In this document: one piece after another, positions 24,128-36,283 of the stretch | Layout: each line of letters opens with the position of its first letter | Position numbering within the stretch: the first letter of the stretch is position 1 | Program-made: the position numbers and the translations under genes | Assembly: GCA_022747635.1 (NCBI GenBank) | Contig: JAKTNV010000190.1 | Location: 361,001 to 425,000 of the forward strand | Length of the DNA stretch: 64,000 nt | Direction: 5' to 3' | Source: Hetaerina americana | Lineage: Eukaryota; Arthropoda; Insecta; Odonata; Calopterygidae | The notes under the pieces: generated by a model | What the model saw: the letters and a program-made list of their open reading frames with translations, nothing else | Databases searched by the model: none | Told to the model about the DNA's origin: nothing

Positions 24128-25060
24128 GAGGAGTGGGGGAAGGGCGGGCGAGAGTTAAATGGTGGGATGGAGTGGGGTGGAGTGGTGAAAATAGGGCAGG
24201 TTTTACATCTTCCTCGATGACATGGAGTGGGTATGGCTCTGGGGGTGTGACGGGATTTTGAGAGCGGCTTGGTGGATTTGAGGATATCTGCTAGGTTGGC
24301 GGGCCGTTCGAAGGTGACAGAGGGGCATTTGGGAAGAAGGTTGGAGGAAGTGTTGTGATTTTTGAGGATGGGTAATAGGTCTTTGAGGATGAATTTGAGA
24401 GACTGAATGCCTGGGAAGTATGTAGTACAGATTGAAAGAGGCTGGGAGTCTGTGGTTGAGGCAGGCTTGGGGGTGTAGGAATGTGTGAGTATTTTTTTAT
24501 GGAGGAGAGAATCAGGGTATCCTCGTTGGAGCAGGGACTGTTGAAGGCTGTTGAGGTATTTGTTAGGGAATTCGGGATGGTTGCAAATACGGTGACCACG
24601 GATAGAGAGGGAGTTAGGGAGGGAGCGCTTGGTATGGGAGGGGTAGCAACTGCTGTAATGAAGGTATTGCTGCTTATTAGTAGGTTTAGTGTGAACAGAG
24701 GTCAGGAATTTGTTATTGCTAAGGGAAATTTTGACATCGAGGAAGGTGATCTGAGAGGATGAAATGATCGAGGGGAAAGACAGAGATGAGGAATCATTGA
24801 GTTGGGAGATGAAAGAATTGAGGGAATCTATGCTATGTGGCCAGAGCAGAAAGATGTAATCAATGTATCGGAGCCACAGGAGGGGTTGCAGAGGATAATT
24901 GGAGAGGAAATTCTCTTCCAGGACTTCGAGGTGGAGGTTTGAATATAAAGGGCTGAATCTACTAAGGGCACAATAGAACACAAATAAAATAGTAACACTT
25001 AAAAGGACACTCACATTGTAGATTGTTTGAGCTTTCGGCCTTCTTCAAGAGTCTTACTTA
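24128..25060 (-). mobile_element. Penelope-like retroelement (PLE), truncated
   Basis: The minus strand encodes the C-terminal half of a Penelope-type reverse transcriptase. LWLRYIDYIFLLWPHS is the catalytic region, and KQQYLHYSSCYPSHTKRS, RICNHPEFPNKYL and HRGRCKTCPIF follow. The catalytic YIDD has become YIDY, so the enzyme would be dead. The GIY-YIG nuclease that should follow CKTCP is absent because an RTE fragment begins at 24127. Upstream of the RT, about 24961-25060 resembles a PLE terminal segment (tgaagaaggccgaaagctc) joined to the truncated ORF. Such partial tandem joins are characteristic of PLEs. Confidence 0.85.
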
Positions 25061-25254
25061 AAGAAGGCCTCGGGACTTGGACTCCCTTATTTAAAAAAAA
25101 TCACTGAAGAGCGCACAGGTAAACTAGCGAAGTGAGAGTAGTGACGTTAGCTGGAAAAAGTAACGCCATTTTTAGTAGTTACCATGCAGTGGTCTGGTAA
25201 GTATCGAGACTTGGTCGTGTGGTGGCGACGCAGTGGATATTGTTCTAGAAATGA

Positions 25255-25985
25255 AACGCGTTTTTACCTCTCCTGCTCAGTAAATAAGCAAACTTTTCGT
25301 TGCTGGATGACTGACAACACTCGCGAACTTCACTTTAGACCTCTTCTTAGCCCCTAAGTGACGGTTTGGTGCGCTGTTTCCTGCATAGGCATTATTGGGC
25401 CTTACTTTTTTTGAATCTCGAGGTGTAATTGTTACTGTGAACTCTTTAAGATGCTAGAGGGCTTTTTACTCCCAAAAATGGAAGGCGAGGAATAAGATGC
25501 AGAGGCCTATTGGTTTCAACGGGATGGTGTCACGACTCATACCCCAGTCGTTCACTCCAAATCCTAAAAGAAAAATTTCCCGGCCGCCTGATCTCCTTAC
25601 GAGGGGATGACGCTCCATGGCCCCTCGCTCATCGGATTTGAGCCCACGTGATTTTTTTCTTCGGGGATATCTCAAAGCTGAGGTTTACAAAGTTCGACCA
25701 AGGACCTTGGAAGCTCTTAAGGAGGCAATTACAAATGCCATCGCTTGAATAACGCAAGATACTCTGTGAAGAGTTTTCAAAAACACTTACGAACGATTCA
25801 ACATGCGCATCGCTCGCCAAGGTCATCGTCACCTGGATGAAATAATTTTCAAAACCTAATAAAAATAAAATGGCATTGGATGTGTATTTTTCAAAAATAA
25901 AAACCTTTTTTAATTATCTTGGTTGGCTTTGTTACAATTTACCCGTCAAATCAGGGAGTTCATTCTGCTCCACCCTGTGTATATG
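25255..25985 (+). mobile_element. DDE_3-type (IS630/Tc1-mariner superfamily) transposon remnant
   Basis: The C-terminal half of a transposase read across stops and frameshifts: SVNKQTFRCW, TRELHFRPLLSP, VTVWCAVS, GIIGPYFF, then KISRPPDLLTRG, RSSDLSPRDFFLRGYLKAEV, TLEALKEAITNAIA and KNTYERFNM. The SSDLSPRDFF block corresponds to the SPDLxPxDFFLWG motif of DDE_3 transposases. The HTH N-terminus is missing. The 3' side runs to ctgctccaccctgt near 25980, a candidate terminal inverted repeat. Confidence 0.75.
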
Positions 25986-27344
25986 CATATACACACGATG
26001 AAAGAGAGATCAAGTAACGGGGATTCCATACACACAGTGAACCAGAGTGAGGTGATTCGAAGTGGCAAGCTCCGTTGTACGTCGACACGCGAGTATTCAT
26101 TTGGCACGCTCGCTTTCTTCGAGCTGACGACAAATCGACGCGAGACCCACACATCCACCTCATGGGTGATCACCACCGGGCGACTTAAACACTATTTGAG
26201 TTGAGATGTATCCCTTCAGACATCACTTAGGATACTCCTCTAGTTGTGCTCGTTCCTCCGTTCTCATCTTAAGCAGACATAACCGCATCTCCAGAGCGGA
26301 AAATCTTATTTGACGGACGAACGCACGGAGCCCTGTCAATAGCTCACTATCTCGGTGCATTATGGGGTGATTGCGGACGGAGAGACCTTGGCCGCGGACA
26401 CTTCCATTCAACGAGGTCAACACTCTCGCTCGCCCCCCCCCCCCACATGCTACTGCCCAACCCGCGGGCGATGGTCCACCCGGCCTCTCTTTCCGGATCC
26501 GCGTCCGACTCAACCCAAAGATGGAGCACCACTCGATGAAACTTGCGCCCGAGTTCTCGAAATAGAGACAGTGCACCCCATAGCCAAGTACGGCCCGTCA
26601 AAACGAATACCATTACGCCATTAATGACCTCACGGCGAATCACGTCCCTCCAAAGGGTGAAAATCACTTATTTTCCATTTGCAGTGCGATCGGATGGTTA
26701 ATGATGCTAATCAAACCTTTGACAAAATACACATTGGTCCATTTCGCAAATCTTTCGCAGAACGGGGGGGGGGCGGGTTTAGGCTCAAAATGTCGCCTCT
26801 CAAATCGTTTTAGACGCAGATGCCAGATGCGAGACTTAGAAATTTTAAACATTCACACAGAATAGTTAGGCATACATTTACGGATATTGTGAAACGAAGT
26901 CTGCTCTTTCAGAGCCCCTATAGCAAGCGCTCATTTCAATCAATCATCGATTGTAATAATACTGAGCGGCTAATAGTATTCGTTAGGGACAGCCCAAACC
27001 TCCCTTTCTGCAGGCAGAATACTTTGATTCTTGATTCATCGATCAATTTCAAGTACCTAATAAAAAGGGCTTTATCGCAGGGCTTTACAGGCAGGATTAC
27101 TTCCACTAAGTGTGCTGCCAGAATGCTCTTTGCGATTAATTTGTTATTTCGAGTCGCTCCGTACTGTGTCCATTAGGGCTGATTATTCACAAAGCTATAA
27201 TAATGAAATTTATTAACTTAACGAATGGTAAGCACAATATCAAAATTAAAACAGATGTAAATTGACACGGAAAAAGGATACCACGGTATCCTAGAAAACC
27301 GCGGTAACCAAGGAAACCATCCAGTATCAAGTATGTCTGCTATT
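25986..27344. other. No feature recognised
   Basis: Anonymous DNA with a 12-C run at 26433-26444 and a 10-G run at 26764-26773 in GC-rich patches. An open frame at 26820-27176 has no family that I recognise. Confidence 0.5.
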
Positions 27345-28100
27345 TACTTTAATGCTATACAACGCTGGTGCGACACTTGGCAATCAGAATCAAACTTAAA
27401 AAGTTCTTAGTCATGAATTTTTGGAAAAAGAGCAATTCCCTCCCGAACGCCTACTGCATTGGGAAAACCGAAATGGAATGTGGAGAATCGACTGAATCCC
27501 TAGGGTTCACCCTCACTCACGATCTCTACTGGGCGAAACACATGCGGGAAATATGTGGACAAGCTTACAAATAATTAGGATTTATTAGAAGAGTATTTGG
27601 TAAATGTGATAAAGAGGTCAAAGAGAAATGTTATCTGCCACTGGTTAGCCCTCATTTAGAATATGCTGCAAGTATAAATGGGATCCTCTCGAAGTTGGAT
27701 TGATTGCCGAATTGAATCGCGAGCGGCGTAGAGGAGCTAGATTCGTAAAACGATGTTGTGATAAACTTATGAGGATATCCAAAAAATGGAGCAGCTAGGC
27801 TGGGAATCGGTCACGGAGCGAAGGTTAAATTACAGATTTTTTGTATCAATCGAAAGTACGCCTCTTTGGCAGTGATGTTGAAAATGTATTATTACCCCCA
27901 TCGTATTACCGTAGGAGAGGTCATGTCAATGAAGTTAGAGAGATAAAGTGTAGAACAGATAGAGCAAAGATATTTTTTTCCACGAACGATAAGGGACCAC
28001 AATAACATTGTCCGACCGCGTTAGGGTCATATTCGGGTCCAAATTAGTCTGGTGTGTATTCACCCCCTGCCACACACCCCAGCGGTGGATATCAGGGTAC
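27345..28100 (+). mobile_element. CR1-like LINE fragment with 3' end
   Basis: C-terminal RT region plus 3' tail. Readable words are QRWCDTWQSELNLKK, FLVMNFWKKSNSLPN, ESLGFTLTHDLYWAKHM, LGFIRRVFGKCDKEVKEKCY, SPHLEYAAS, then RYFFPRTIRDHNNIV, separated by frameshifts. It ends with the family tail ccccctgccacacacc and gcggtgg at about 28063-28095. Confidence 0.85.
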
Positions 28101-28104
28101 TAAA

Positions 28105-28513
28105 ATAAGAAATAAGACGGCGGCGGCCACTGCCATCCTCATTATGGGCATTTGTCCGTTCACTTTCAAACGAACGACAAGCACTGACGCACAACTCTCA
28201 TTGTCACTCATTGCCATTTGGTCCAGAGAGAGCACAAGAGTTCCCGATGATGAATTTCAGCAGCTTTGAAGTTTTTTTTAATCGGTAAAAATCTTACCAC
28301 TGAACTAACTACGTATTTAGCGGGAATTTCAATTGAATTGTTCGTTTTGACTCGCTATTGTATAAACAAACGACAAGCGGGGCGGCCTTCCAACCACTGC
28401 AGCTCGAGGCGTACTGACCTACTGTGTGTGTGTATCAATACAGCGACCATTTGGCTCCTTCTTCCTCTAATCCACACACTACACGAAAACGGAAGTTATT
28501 TTCTGGACTACCC
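28105..28513 (-). mobile_element. Mariner 5' fragment, copy a
   Basis: The right end is a mariner-like TIR (plus strand aacggaagttattttctgga at about 28489). Reading leftwards on the minus strand, the leader precedes an N-terminal transposase region with words such as RSVIRFLL in the sister copy. The fragment ends near the word gtggccgcc at about 28118. The sister copy is at 36945-37344. Confidence 0.75.
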
Positions 28514-29527
28514 TCTTGCAAAACCTAGAGATGCAACTTTTTTCTTTACTTGGTAATAGAATAATACACAAAGGTGACATGGAACTAAAGCATTTAGAAA
28601 TTATTTTATTGGCCGATTAATAATAATTAGATAGTACTGAAACGAAATTTTGATTTGAACTTAATCATTTGAGGAATGTCGCGGCGATCAAGGATTATTG
28701 AAATTCTTTCTCCATAAACTATTGATGAACAAATACATAGCAAACCTGGCGTGAGTTCTCTCCGGAAGTCCAAAATCCTCCCGTAAGAAAACGCAATGAA
28801 ATAGGTCTTGCGTAAATAAGGGGTACTCTCCACCCCGACAACCACGCCACCTATACATTTCGGAGGGGTCATCCCCGCGCAGACGACTGCCCGCCGCTTC
28901 TTTGCGGACCAACGCCTTCGGTTGGTTTTCTACCCCCCCCCCCCGGCTGTCTCCTCTGCGGTTCCTGCGGTCTCTCCGCAAGGCCTCGAAGATGACACCC
29001 GGTTTCCGCATGCCTCCCTCGCCCCGTCGCCAAATGTAAGAAGAGTCCTTCGTCCACCGACCCCCTCTCCCCCCCCCCCCGGACAACTCCCTTCTTGGGG
29101 TCAGAACGACCTCTTTTTATTTGGAATTCCCTCCCTTGGTCCTAACGCGGTCCCCCCCTCTTCGCGTCACCCTTGCCTCCCACTCACTCGCTCATATCCG
29201 ATTTCATGTCTTCATTTAGAAGTTCCTCATAGAGTTCGTTTCATTCGCATGTCGCGTGTTCAGGGCGTGCCCTTCGCGGCCAACGCTCATTCGGCAGGGC
29301 CCACCAACGGCTCACATCTTGGAGATCGCACGAGAGGAAGAAGTGAAGTCGTAACTGCGGAAAGTGAATTTTCCTGTTTGCAGGACGTGGACGTCAACGC
29401 AATCGAAAAGAGCTAGGTTTTAGGGACCGAGAAATTACGTTAAGACCATAATCATGTCTGGCATTCATGATTTCATCGAGGAATGAGTTTTCTGAAGCTT
29501 TAATGATAGCATGAAAAATGAAAGACG
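28514..29527. other. Anonymous DNA with GC-rich, C-run block
   Basis: From about 28840 to 29180 the sequence is GC-rich with 12-C runs at 28933-28944 and 29069-29080. No gene recognised. Confidence 0.5.
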
Positions 29528-29534
29528 CATTTAT

Positions 29535-29795
29535 AAATCACAAGGTCGGTTTGGTAGTTGATGGTAGAGTTCACCCAGTGCTAAGCCCTATACGACGGGG
29601 GAAATTCACAAATTAGCAGGGTAGGGGGGGCCAGTTCCTTTCCCTGTGCCGGTTATGGGTCCCCAGGAGAACCTGTTACCCGAAAAATAACATTGCTTGG
29701 GTGGAGCTGAAGGTACCCGGAGAGGCTTACCCGGGAATCGAACCCAGGCACTCTGGTCAGTAATCCAACACTCCACCCCTGGACTACCACGACCC
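29535..29795 (-). mobile_element. tRNA-derived SINE (SINE-A), full-length copy
   Basis: Same layout as the copy at 15168-15440. The tRNA-like head is at the right end, with minus-strand A-box-like tagtccaggggt and B box ggttcgattcc. The body ends on the left at about 29535. Confidence 0.8.
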
Positions 29796-29837
29796 CAAAA
29801 GATGGCGCATACCAATGTAAATGAACATAAAATATTT

Positions 29838-30390
29838 ATATAAAAAATATCGTCAACATTTTTTTCCAAACGTGCGCGTGAAGTGCTGAATTCAGACCAT
29901 CGGTGGCTAAGTGTGCGCAACATTGCAGATATTGTCATTGATAAGATGACAGTGCACACCATTATCACTGAAAATTTGGCGGTGCGAAAGATCTGCGCTG
30001 AACTCGTCCTCCCGAAAGTCTTTGGACGGACGACCAAGAACAGGGTCGAGTGTCTGTTTGCGAAGACCTTCAAAAAAAGGCATCGCGACGATTCCCCAAC
30101 CACCTTAGAGTCCCGACTTGACACCAGCAGGCTATTTCCTATTCTTATAACAGTGAAATACTCCCTCCTCTCAAAGGACACCACCTTGGGACCCTAAGTG
30201 CCGTCAAAGAAGCTTGCACGCGTACCCTTTAGGACCTTCCGCGTGCCAGAGAGCTTTCGAGTCGTGGAAAAGCCGCTAGAAAAAAATTAGTTGACTCTCA
30301 AGATATGTATTGCGAAGACTTTCGAGGCGTTGCAGCGATTTCTGAAAAATAAATCTAATTATCCGAACCTTTCCCCGATACATTTTATAC
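29838..30390 (+). mobile_element. Mariner-derived MITE, copy 5
   Basis: Full-length copy. The left end is tataaaaaatatcgtcaac and the right end ccccgatacattttata. The internal words IITENLAVRKICAELV and KVFGRTTKNRVE are readable. The mariner origin is clear in this copy. Confidence 0.9.
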
Positions 30391-31924
30391 GAAGCATTTA
30401 CGATGTCACAGCGGCGATGATTCCATTCAAGATGAGAGCCTAAAGAGGGGGGTAGGGCGATCCTTTGCTGACGTCACGCGCGGCCATCTGTCGTCAAGGG
30501 CATATGCCCGCATTGAAAGCAAGACACGCCGCTGGATGCATAAGCGGGAACTTCGGGTCTCCGTCGTTCCCTTCGAAATAGCCTCGCGCTCGACGGAGGA
30601 GTCGCGGGCGACTGCCCGTGGGCACCCGAAGGCTGTTCGCTCGAAGAGCGTCAATCGCAATCCACTTTCGCGCAGGGAGCACCCACCCAGGGCGACATCT
30701 GCACCACGGGAGTGATTCGACGGAGAGTGAATGTTCACTGGGGTGATATGCTAGCAACATTGAAGGGGGAATACAATGAAGTTCTCCGGTGAACATTGTT
30801 GGGGAAGATGGGCTTGGAATCCCGCCCGTCTGGCATAGGAATTGAGAATTTCAAGGCTGTCACATTACCTTGAACATATCGAGTGACGCCTAAATACGAG
30901 ACGTAAGTGAGTTATCTCCAATCATATCCGGGGAGCTTCAATTAATTGCCATTCAATTGGTTCCCATGTGCTACAAAAGCATCCTGTGCCACTTTCTAAA
31001 CGGCCCATTACTTAAAATTGTACGGAGTCGTGCTGAAGTAACTTCGAAATGAAACTATGGGTTAAAATTTCACTGAGGTAAGTCGTTTATTTCCTATTCC
31101 ACTCCGAGAACTTTTCTTAATCGCCCTCGTAGTCATGCGGGCGTGTTAACCCTAACGCTACAAAATCACCACACACTCGTTGCAGACGGTTTCCATGCTC
31201 AGGGCACACTGGGATGGCACCGTTCTAAGACCCGCCGTTTGCCTTGAGGAGACCGTGAGAGAGTCTTGGAAGGAATAATGAAGCGAAAGCAGCGTGCCGC
31301 AGTCGGCGGTTTCCCATGCTCGCACCGAGGGAAGGCGGCGTGGGGCCGTGTACCTACCTATGTCGGGCGATCCGCGAAAGGAAGCCGCGAAAGTGGATGC
31401 TCTTGCCCATATGGACGCGGTCGCCTCCAGTAGTTTTGAATTCGCAGGTTATCCGACGCTAAATCATATAAACGGCTCGCGTATCGTGAATTATGGCTAG
31501 CAAGAAAAAACGTCCACTTCCACATATCCATTTTCTACTCTTGATTTTACAAATGTTTCATTGTACTTTCACTGTCAGAGGAATGTTGACAATTATTTAC
31601 AAACTATTTCCTATTACCTTTGGAAGAAGTGGAAAAATGTTGATACGCATTTAACCAACAGGATCGGTAAGGGGTATAAGCAGCCGGAGGGAAGTAGTAC
31701 CCAAGATGTGGCAAGAAAGAAGACATTTTCATAAAAATAAGTATTTTTCGACGGCGGACAGTATTGTCCTAAGCATGGGGAAGTATTCCCAAGTGAAACC
31801 CCAAGACACGGAGTGAACTCTGCTAAAGATGTAAACAGGAGAGGAAAATGTAAGAAGAGCGACGGAATTGAGGCGGGTGTACTTCAAGTCGAGTGTACTG
31901 AGTCGACCGATGATGAACTAACTG
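30391..31924. other. No feature recognised
   Basis: Anonymous DNA, GC-rich at about 30450-30720 and AT-rich elsewhere. Short open frames have no recognised similarity. Confidence 0.5.
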
Positions 31925-32290
31925 AATTTAGGGGAGGAGACCATGGGTTGCATGTTCATGTAAATAGTAGAGTTCCCCCACCTTACTTTTCAATTCTGCG
32001 CCGCCTGTATTGCTATCTAATGGGGGCTTGGCTTACATGTGGTTGCGCTTAACTTTTATTCCCTTTGTTCGCACAAAAAATAACTTATTTATGGGGCGAA
32101 TTAATCCTTGTTTTGAGATCAGTCTACCTCCAGCATGTGTGGAAATTTGAGGTTTTTACCCTAAATATTTTTCCCTTTTTCCACCCTTGTCACTAACCCT
32201 TCCCCACCTGATGGTGCTAGCACCCCCTGCCACACACCTTTTCGGTGGATCGCGGGGTATTTATGTCGATGCGGAAGTGTGCGTGCGTGT
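31925..32290 (+). mobile_element. Repeat E (non-coding, CR1-type tail), copy 1
   Basis: A member of a non-coding interspersed family found also at 32985-33465, 39325-39610 and, inverted, at 53996-54560. Shared landmarks in order are cttttcaattctgc, a cttgttttga block and the terminal tail ccccctgccacacacctttt plus ggtggatcgcggggt and tatgtcgatg. The tail is shared with CR1-like fragments, while the body is not. Confidence 0.65.
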
Positions 32291-32984
32291 GTGTGTGCGT
32301 GCGCGAATGTAGTTCAAATAGAGGGCGAAAGGCGAGAATCCAACGGAGGGCGCTTATAAGAAGATTAGGCAAACTAATCTAAAGAGCACGAGATGAGGTT
32401 TAAGTACATTGCGAGGAGACGGAAACTCTCAGGGCCTTGGATTGCAAAGGAATAAGGAAATTGGAGGATAAGGGACGGGATACATGTAGATCGGAAACAA
32501 TTCAGTTTGAACAAAACAGTGATGGCCTTTTCGTCGTTTCACTATTTTTAAGAATATCCCAAAGTTGGGCAAGGTCACCGACCACCTTCAGCAGGTGGAT
32601 TAATGGACCGGGAGGGTTGGGTCGGATCAGTCGGAGGAGGGCTCGGTTAAACGAGCACCAGGCGAGCGAAGTGACACTTAGGTGGCGTTCGCGGTGTTGT
32701 AATGACGGGTGGGGGAGCGGGAGGGGGGGCGAGGAGGGAGGGCAGGTGCCACCGACAATATCTCAAGTGCAGCGCCTCCTTGAAAACTCACACGAGAGCT
32801 GCATGTGGTGACCTGAGTCAACGGGAATTGAACTCGGCCCCTTCCAGGCCCTTTCCGCTACAACTGGCCTCTGTGTGCGTCCTTGCAATCCGTTCGCGTT
32901 AATCTGGGTAATCACGCGAGGGGGGAATGCCAATATGAGGGGCAGGGGGTAATGCAACACCATCACGCGCGCGTGGGGCGGAGG
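32291..32984. other. No clear feature; possible tRNA-like fragment
   Basis: GC-rich in part. At about 32822-32865 a minus-strand sequence containing gttcaattcccg resembles a Pol III B box, possibly from a decayed SINE. No gene recognised. Confidence 0.35.
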
Positions 32985-33465
32985 GAGGTCGCGTTGGGGG
33001 CGGGGGAGACGCCTCACGCCGTCCGCGGCCTGCCTGCTGCGGTGTGTCACATTCCCCAGCTGTGTGCCTGTGGGGGTGGGGACCATTGTATGGTGCGTGT
33101 CCATCTAATGGGTGGAATTTCCCCTTCTTACCCTCTAACTCCACATGACCTGTCTTCTTATGGCGGTGGCCTGTCGTATAAACGGTTGTGGTTCATTCCC
33201 TTTTCTCGCATAACAAATAACTAATTCACGAGGTGAATTAACCCTTTTTTTGAATTAAGTCTTCATGCAGCACGTATACATATTGTCACGTTATTGCATA
33301 CTACATTCGTAGGCGCATGTGCATGTTTGTTGATACTATATGTATTTGCATGAGTGTAAGTTAAAGAGGTTTTCGCGAGTGGTTTTATTCACTTTCACGG
33401 GTGGTGACCTAACACCCACCGCCACACACCCCCGCGACGGCTTGCGGGGTGCTATGTAGATGTAG
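32985..33465 (+). mobile_element. Repeat E, copy 2
   Basis: Landmarks are cctcacgccgtccg at its left (shared with the inverted copy near 54350), ggcctgtcgtata near 33167, and the tail with accgccacacaccccc, gcggcttgcggggt and tatgtagatgtagatg at 33415-33465. The repeated gatg/gtag words at the end resemble the short 3' repeats of CR1-type elements. Confidence 0.65.
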
Positions 33466-33754
33466 ATGAACCGGCCCCCACCCCCTCTCTCCCCTTCTTC
33501 CACGTCCCCCCCTCCTCCTCCTCTCAGGGGGGCACTCCATTTCAAGAAATAACATTCTCGACATTTTCATCCCAAACATGCCGTCCTATTCCCCGATTTA
33601 TCTCACATGGTGATTGGAATCTGATTGGGTATTCTTATGTGGACGGATCCCTCATCGCTCGCCTCTGGTTTAACTCTGGTCGGTCCGATGGCACTGTGCC
33701 AATGTTTATCAGAACCTGGCGGCGCGATGGCACACGGCCAATATACAAGCTTTC
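33466..33754. other. C-rich spacer
   Basis: C-rich run at 33474-33530, then anonymous sequence. No gene recognised. Confidence 0.5.
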
Positions 33755-34313
33755 TATAATAAGTATCAGTCACTATGTTTTCCTGAAGTGCTGAATACAA
33801 ACCGTCGGTTTAAGTGTGATCGCATGATCGCGGATCGTATATTGGCATTGATAAGAAGATGACAGTGCACACACCATTATTATCACTGAAAATTTGACGA
33901 TGCGAAATATCTGCGCTAAACTCGTTCTCCCGAGGGTCTTTGAATGGACGACCAAAAGAACAGAGTGGACGGTCTACTTGCGAAGACCTTCTGTAAAGGC
34001 ATCGTGACGATTCCCCAACCCCCTTACAGTCCCGACTTGGCACCAGCTGACGATTTCCTATTCCTATAAAAGTGAAATCCTCCCTCCCTCAAGTGACGAA
34101 ACCCCATGGTTTGACCCTAAGTGCCGTCAAAGAAGCTTTCACGCTTGTACCCTTAAGGACCTTCTGCCTACCAGGAAGCCTTCGAGTCGTGGAAAAGTTG
34201 CAAGGGCAAAAGTACGTCGACGCTCAAGGGATGCAATTTTAAGAATTTTGCGGCATTGTACCGATATCTGAAATAAATCTATTTTTACGAATATTTTCCC
34301 GATACATTTTATA
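33755..34313 (+). mobile_element. Mariner-derived MITE, copy 6
   Basis: The left end is tataataagtatcagtcac and the right end ttcccgatacattttata. The internal tacagtcccgacttggcacc segment encodes the YSPDLAP signature of mariner transposases. Confidence 0.85.
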
Positions 34314-36134
34314 CAAATTATTTAAACTGATCTCACGCAAATGGAAAGGGGCGTCACTCTCATAATTAATTCCCGATTCCTACGTCATAATCCCAAATTA
34401 GCAATTCAATTTGTCGAATGTTTTTCAATAAATACGGTTCTTTTTCCCATTTAATTGATTTGTTGATGAGGTGGAGTGATTACCCTTCCTTTTATCGATT
34501 GAGGCGCGACGCTCCTTCCCTCTCCGATCTGTCCCCTGCTCACGGAGCCGCGGCTGGACTACATGCCCCCTGTCCTCCGTGTGGCCACGGTCTCCGGGTT
34601 CTGCTGCTCGGCATTGACCGAGCCAACCTGTCCGATGCCCGCGAATGGCTGTTCCGCCCATCCCATCGCGAGATGACGGGCAAAGTCGTCCTGAGGGCTC
34701 ACGAGACAAATCAGCCGATGAGCGGGTGGATGGGACTCGACCATAGAGGGACTTCCCTCGCGCCAAGTAGCGGCGACCTTCAACTTGACCCCGCGCCTTC
34801 CTTTTCCACACCGACCTCACGTCCCTCTCGGCAATCCCCCAAGGGCCTCGAGGCTACTGCACGGGGGAAGGGGCCAATGGCAGAGCACCCCCCACCCCCA
34901 ATCCTCATCCCCGCCTTGGGGGCGAAGGGAGGCGGGAGAAGGACCGTGCTATCATTATTCACTCGCCCTCCCTCCCCCCCCCCCCGAGGTGGGGGGGAGG
35001 GAAGCGAGGGGGATCGCATCTCCCTCCTCTGCCGAATGGGATAATAGAAGCGAGGGGAGGGCATTGATAAGGACCCTGTTATGTCAGAAGGAGGGGGGGG
35101 AGGGTTCTCGTGGGACGAATGAATGAATGCCAATTGGGACTGCGAAACAGTGCTCGAGAATCACGCCCAACGATAACTCTCACAGCCACTGTCTACACAG
35201 TCACTTGCCTCTTTGTTTAAGCTACGAGTCGTTTTACGTCTCGCAGCATTCATCGCACACCACTCGTCAACTTAGTCTCTGAGCCGAGTGGGACCAACGG
35301 ATGACCACACTGGAAATTGAAACTGATTTCTACGGTCGGAAATTGTTGCATTGTAATGCACATTTAGTGGATGACCACGTTTAAAAGCTACTATTGCGGC
35401 ATCCCCCACAGAGTCTTGGGATTAATTACCCTTAGTTCATAATTTCTGTACCACACAGGAGATTTTCTTGTCTAGTCAAATTCACCCACGACAAGACTTT
35501 ACTCGCCAAATGATGGCCAGCACGGCGAATTAGTGAACACTTTGGAAAAACGATTAATGAGAACGGTTTAAAAATTAAAAAAAGAGCCCTTCGGTCACGT
35601 ACACCATGCAAGTTTCGTAAGAGACGACGCAGAGAATTCTTTCATTAGGAGTGTCTAAGGTGTTCGAGGGAATTGTTTTTGAGAGCGGTGTGATTGACAG
35701 ATCGCCGACTGGGCAGCGGCACCGTGGCAACAGGAAGGGGCGGCAACGGAGGGAGGGTCGCCCGAGCACAGCCGATGGATGAGGGATCCGTGCAGCGGAA
35801 GTCCACTGACCTTCCTCAACAAAATCCACCTGACCTCGAAATGGACGGCGGCTCTTGAGACGGCGAAAGGAAAGGAAGGCTTGAGAGGGCGCGAGGGAGA
35901 GCGGAACACGTTGCGAGACCTGTTATTTTGATTTCGCCCTTGATGGCCTGAGAAAGAGAGTTCGAGACGTACGTAATATAGGGTCGGGATGACCTGGAGG
36001 GACTGGGCGGTGCTGACTGTCCTCGTTGATGGGTTCTCATTCTTCCTCTCATTCAAGACAGTTCAGCGAGAGAGCAGAGGTGAAGAGGTTGTAGACTTGG
36101 ACGGCGGAATAAATGAAGATTAAGTTGCAAGTAC
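34314..36134. other. Anonymous DNA with a GC-rich block and a SINE-B tail
   Basis: From about 34500 to 35045 the sequence is GC-rich and long open frames exist on both strands without recognisable similarity. At 34974-34997 a 12-C run faces a 7-G run across five bases. At about 35345-35425 lies a partial SINE-B body (attgttgcattgtaatgcac, then ggatgaccacg). No gene recognised. Confidence 0.5.
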
Positions 36135-36136
36135 GG

Positions 36137-36162
36137 AGGCTGTCCAGAAAGTAACCTCCGTT
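36137..36162 (+). repeat. Isolated mariner-type terminal inverted repeat
   Basis: Reads aggctgtccagaaagtaacc followed by tccgtt. This matches the inverted form of the right end of the mariner fragment at 36945-37344 (aacggaggttacttctttga). It is either the other end of that element, pushed away by later insertions, or the end of a separate copy. Confidence 0.7.
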
Positions 36163-36174
36163 CCGCTATCAAAA

Positions 36175-36270
36175 ATACACTGAAACAATTTCCGAGAAAC
36201 TGCGGGAGATGCCGCGACAGTAACGTTCAACTGAGTCATCCGCAATCCGCGCATTATAATGCAACAATTT
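36175..36270 (-). mobile_element. SINE-B body, minus orientation
   Basis: Minus-strand copy of the SINE-B body (complement of attgttgcattataatgcg, then ggatgactc and ctgtcgcggcatctcc). It lacks the tRNA-like head. It abuts a plus-strand SINE-B copy to the right. Confidence 0.7.
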
Positions 36271-36283
36271 CAAATTGTGAGAG

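Noticed and set aside
26820..27176. 118-codon frame before a CR1 fragment
   Set aside because: I looked for RT or transposase motifs and found none. Left as unrecognised.
31294..31500. RRGAVY word resembling integrin exon 2 (GGAVYRC)
   Set aside because: It is on the plus strand, opposite to the integrin exon, and the surrounding residues do not match.
34418..35044. 208-codon frame in GC-rich block
   Set aside because: Comparable frames exist on the opposite strand. No recognisable domain, and it contains homopolymer runs.
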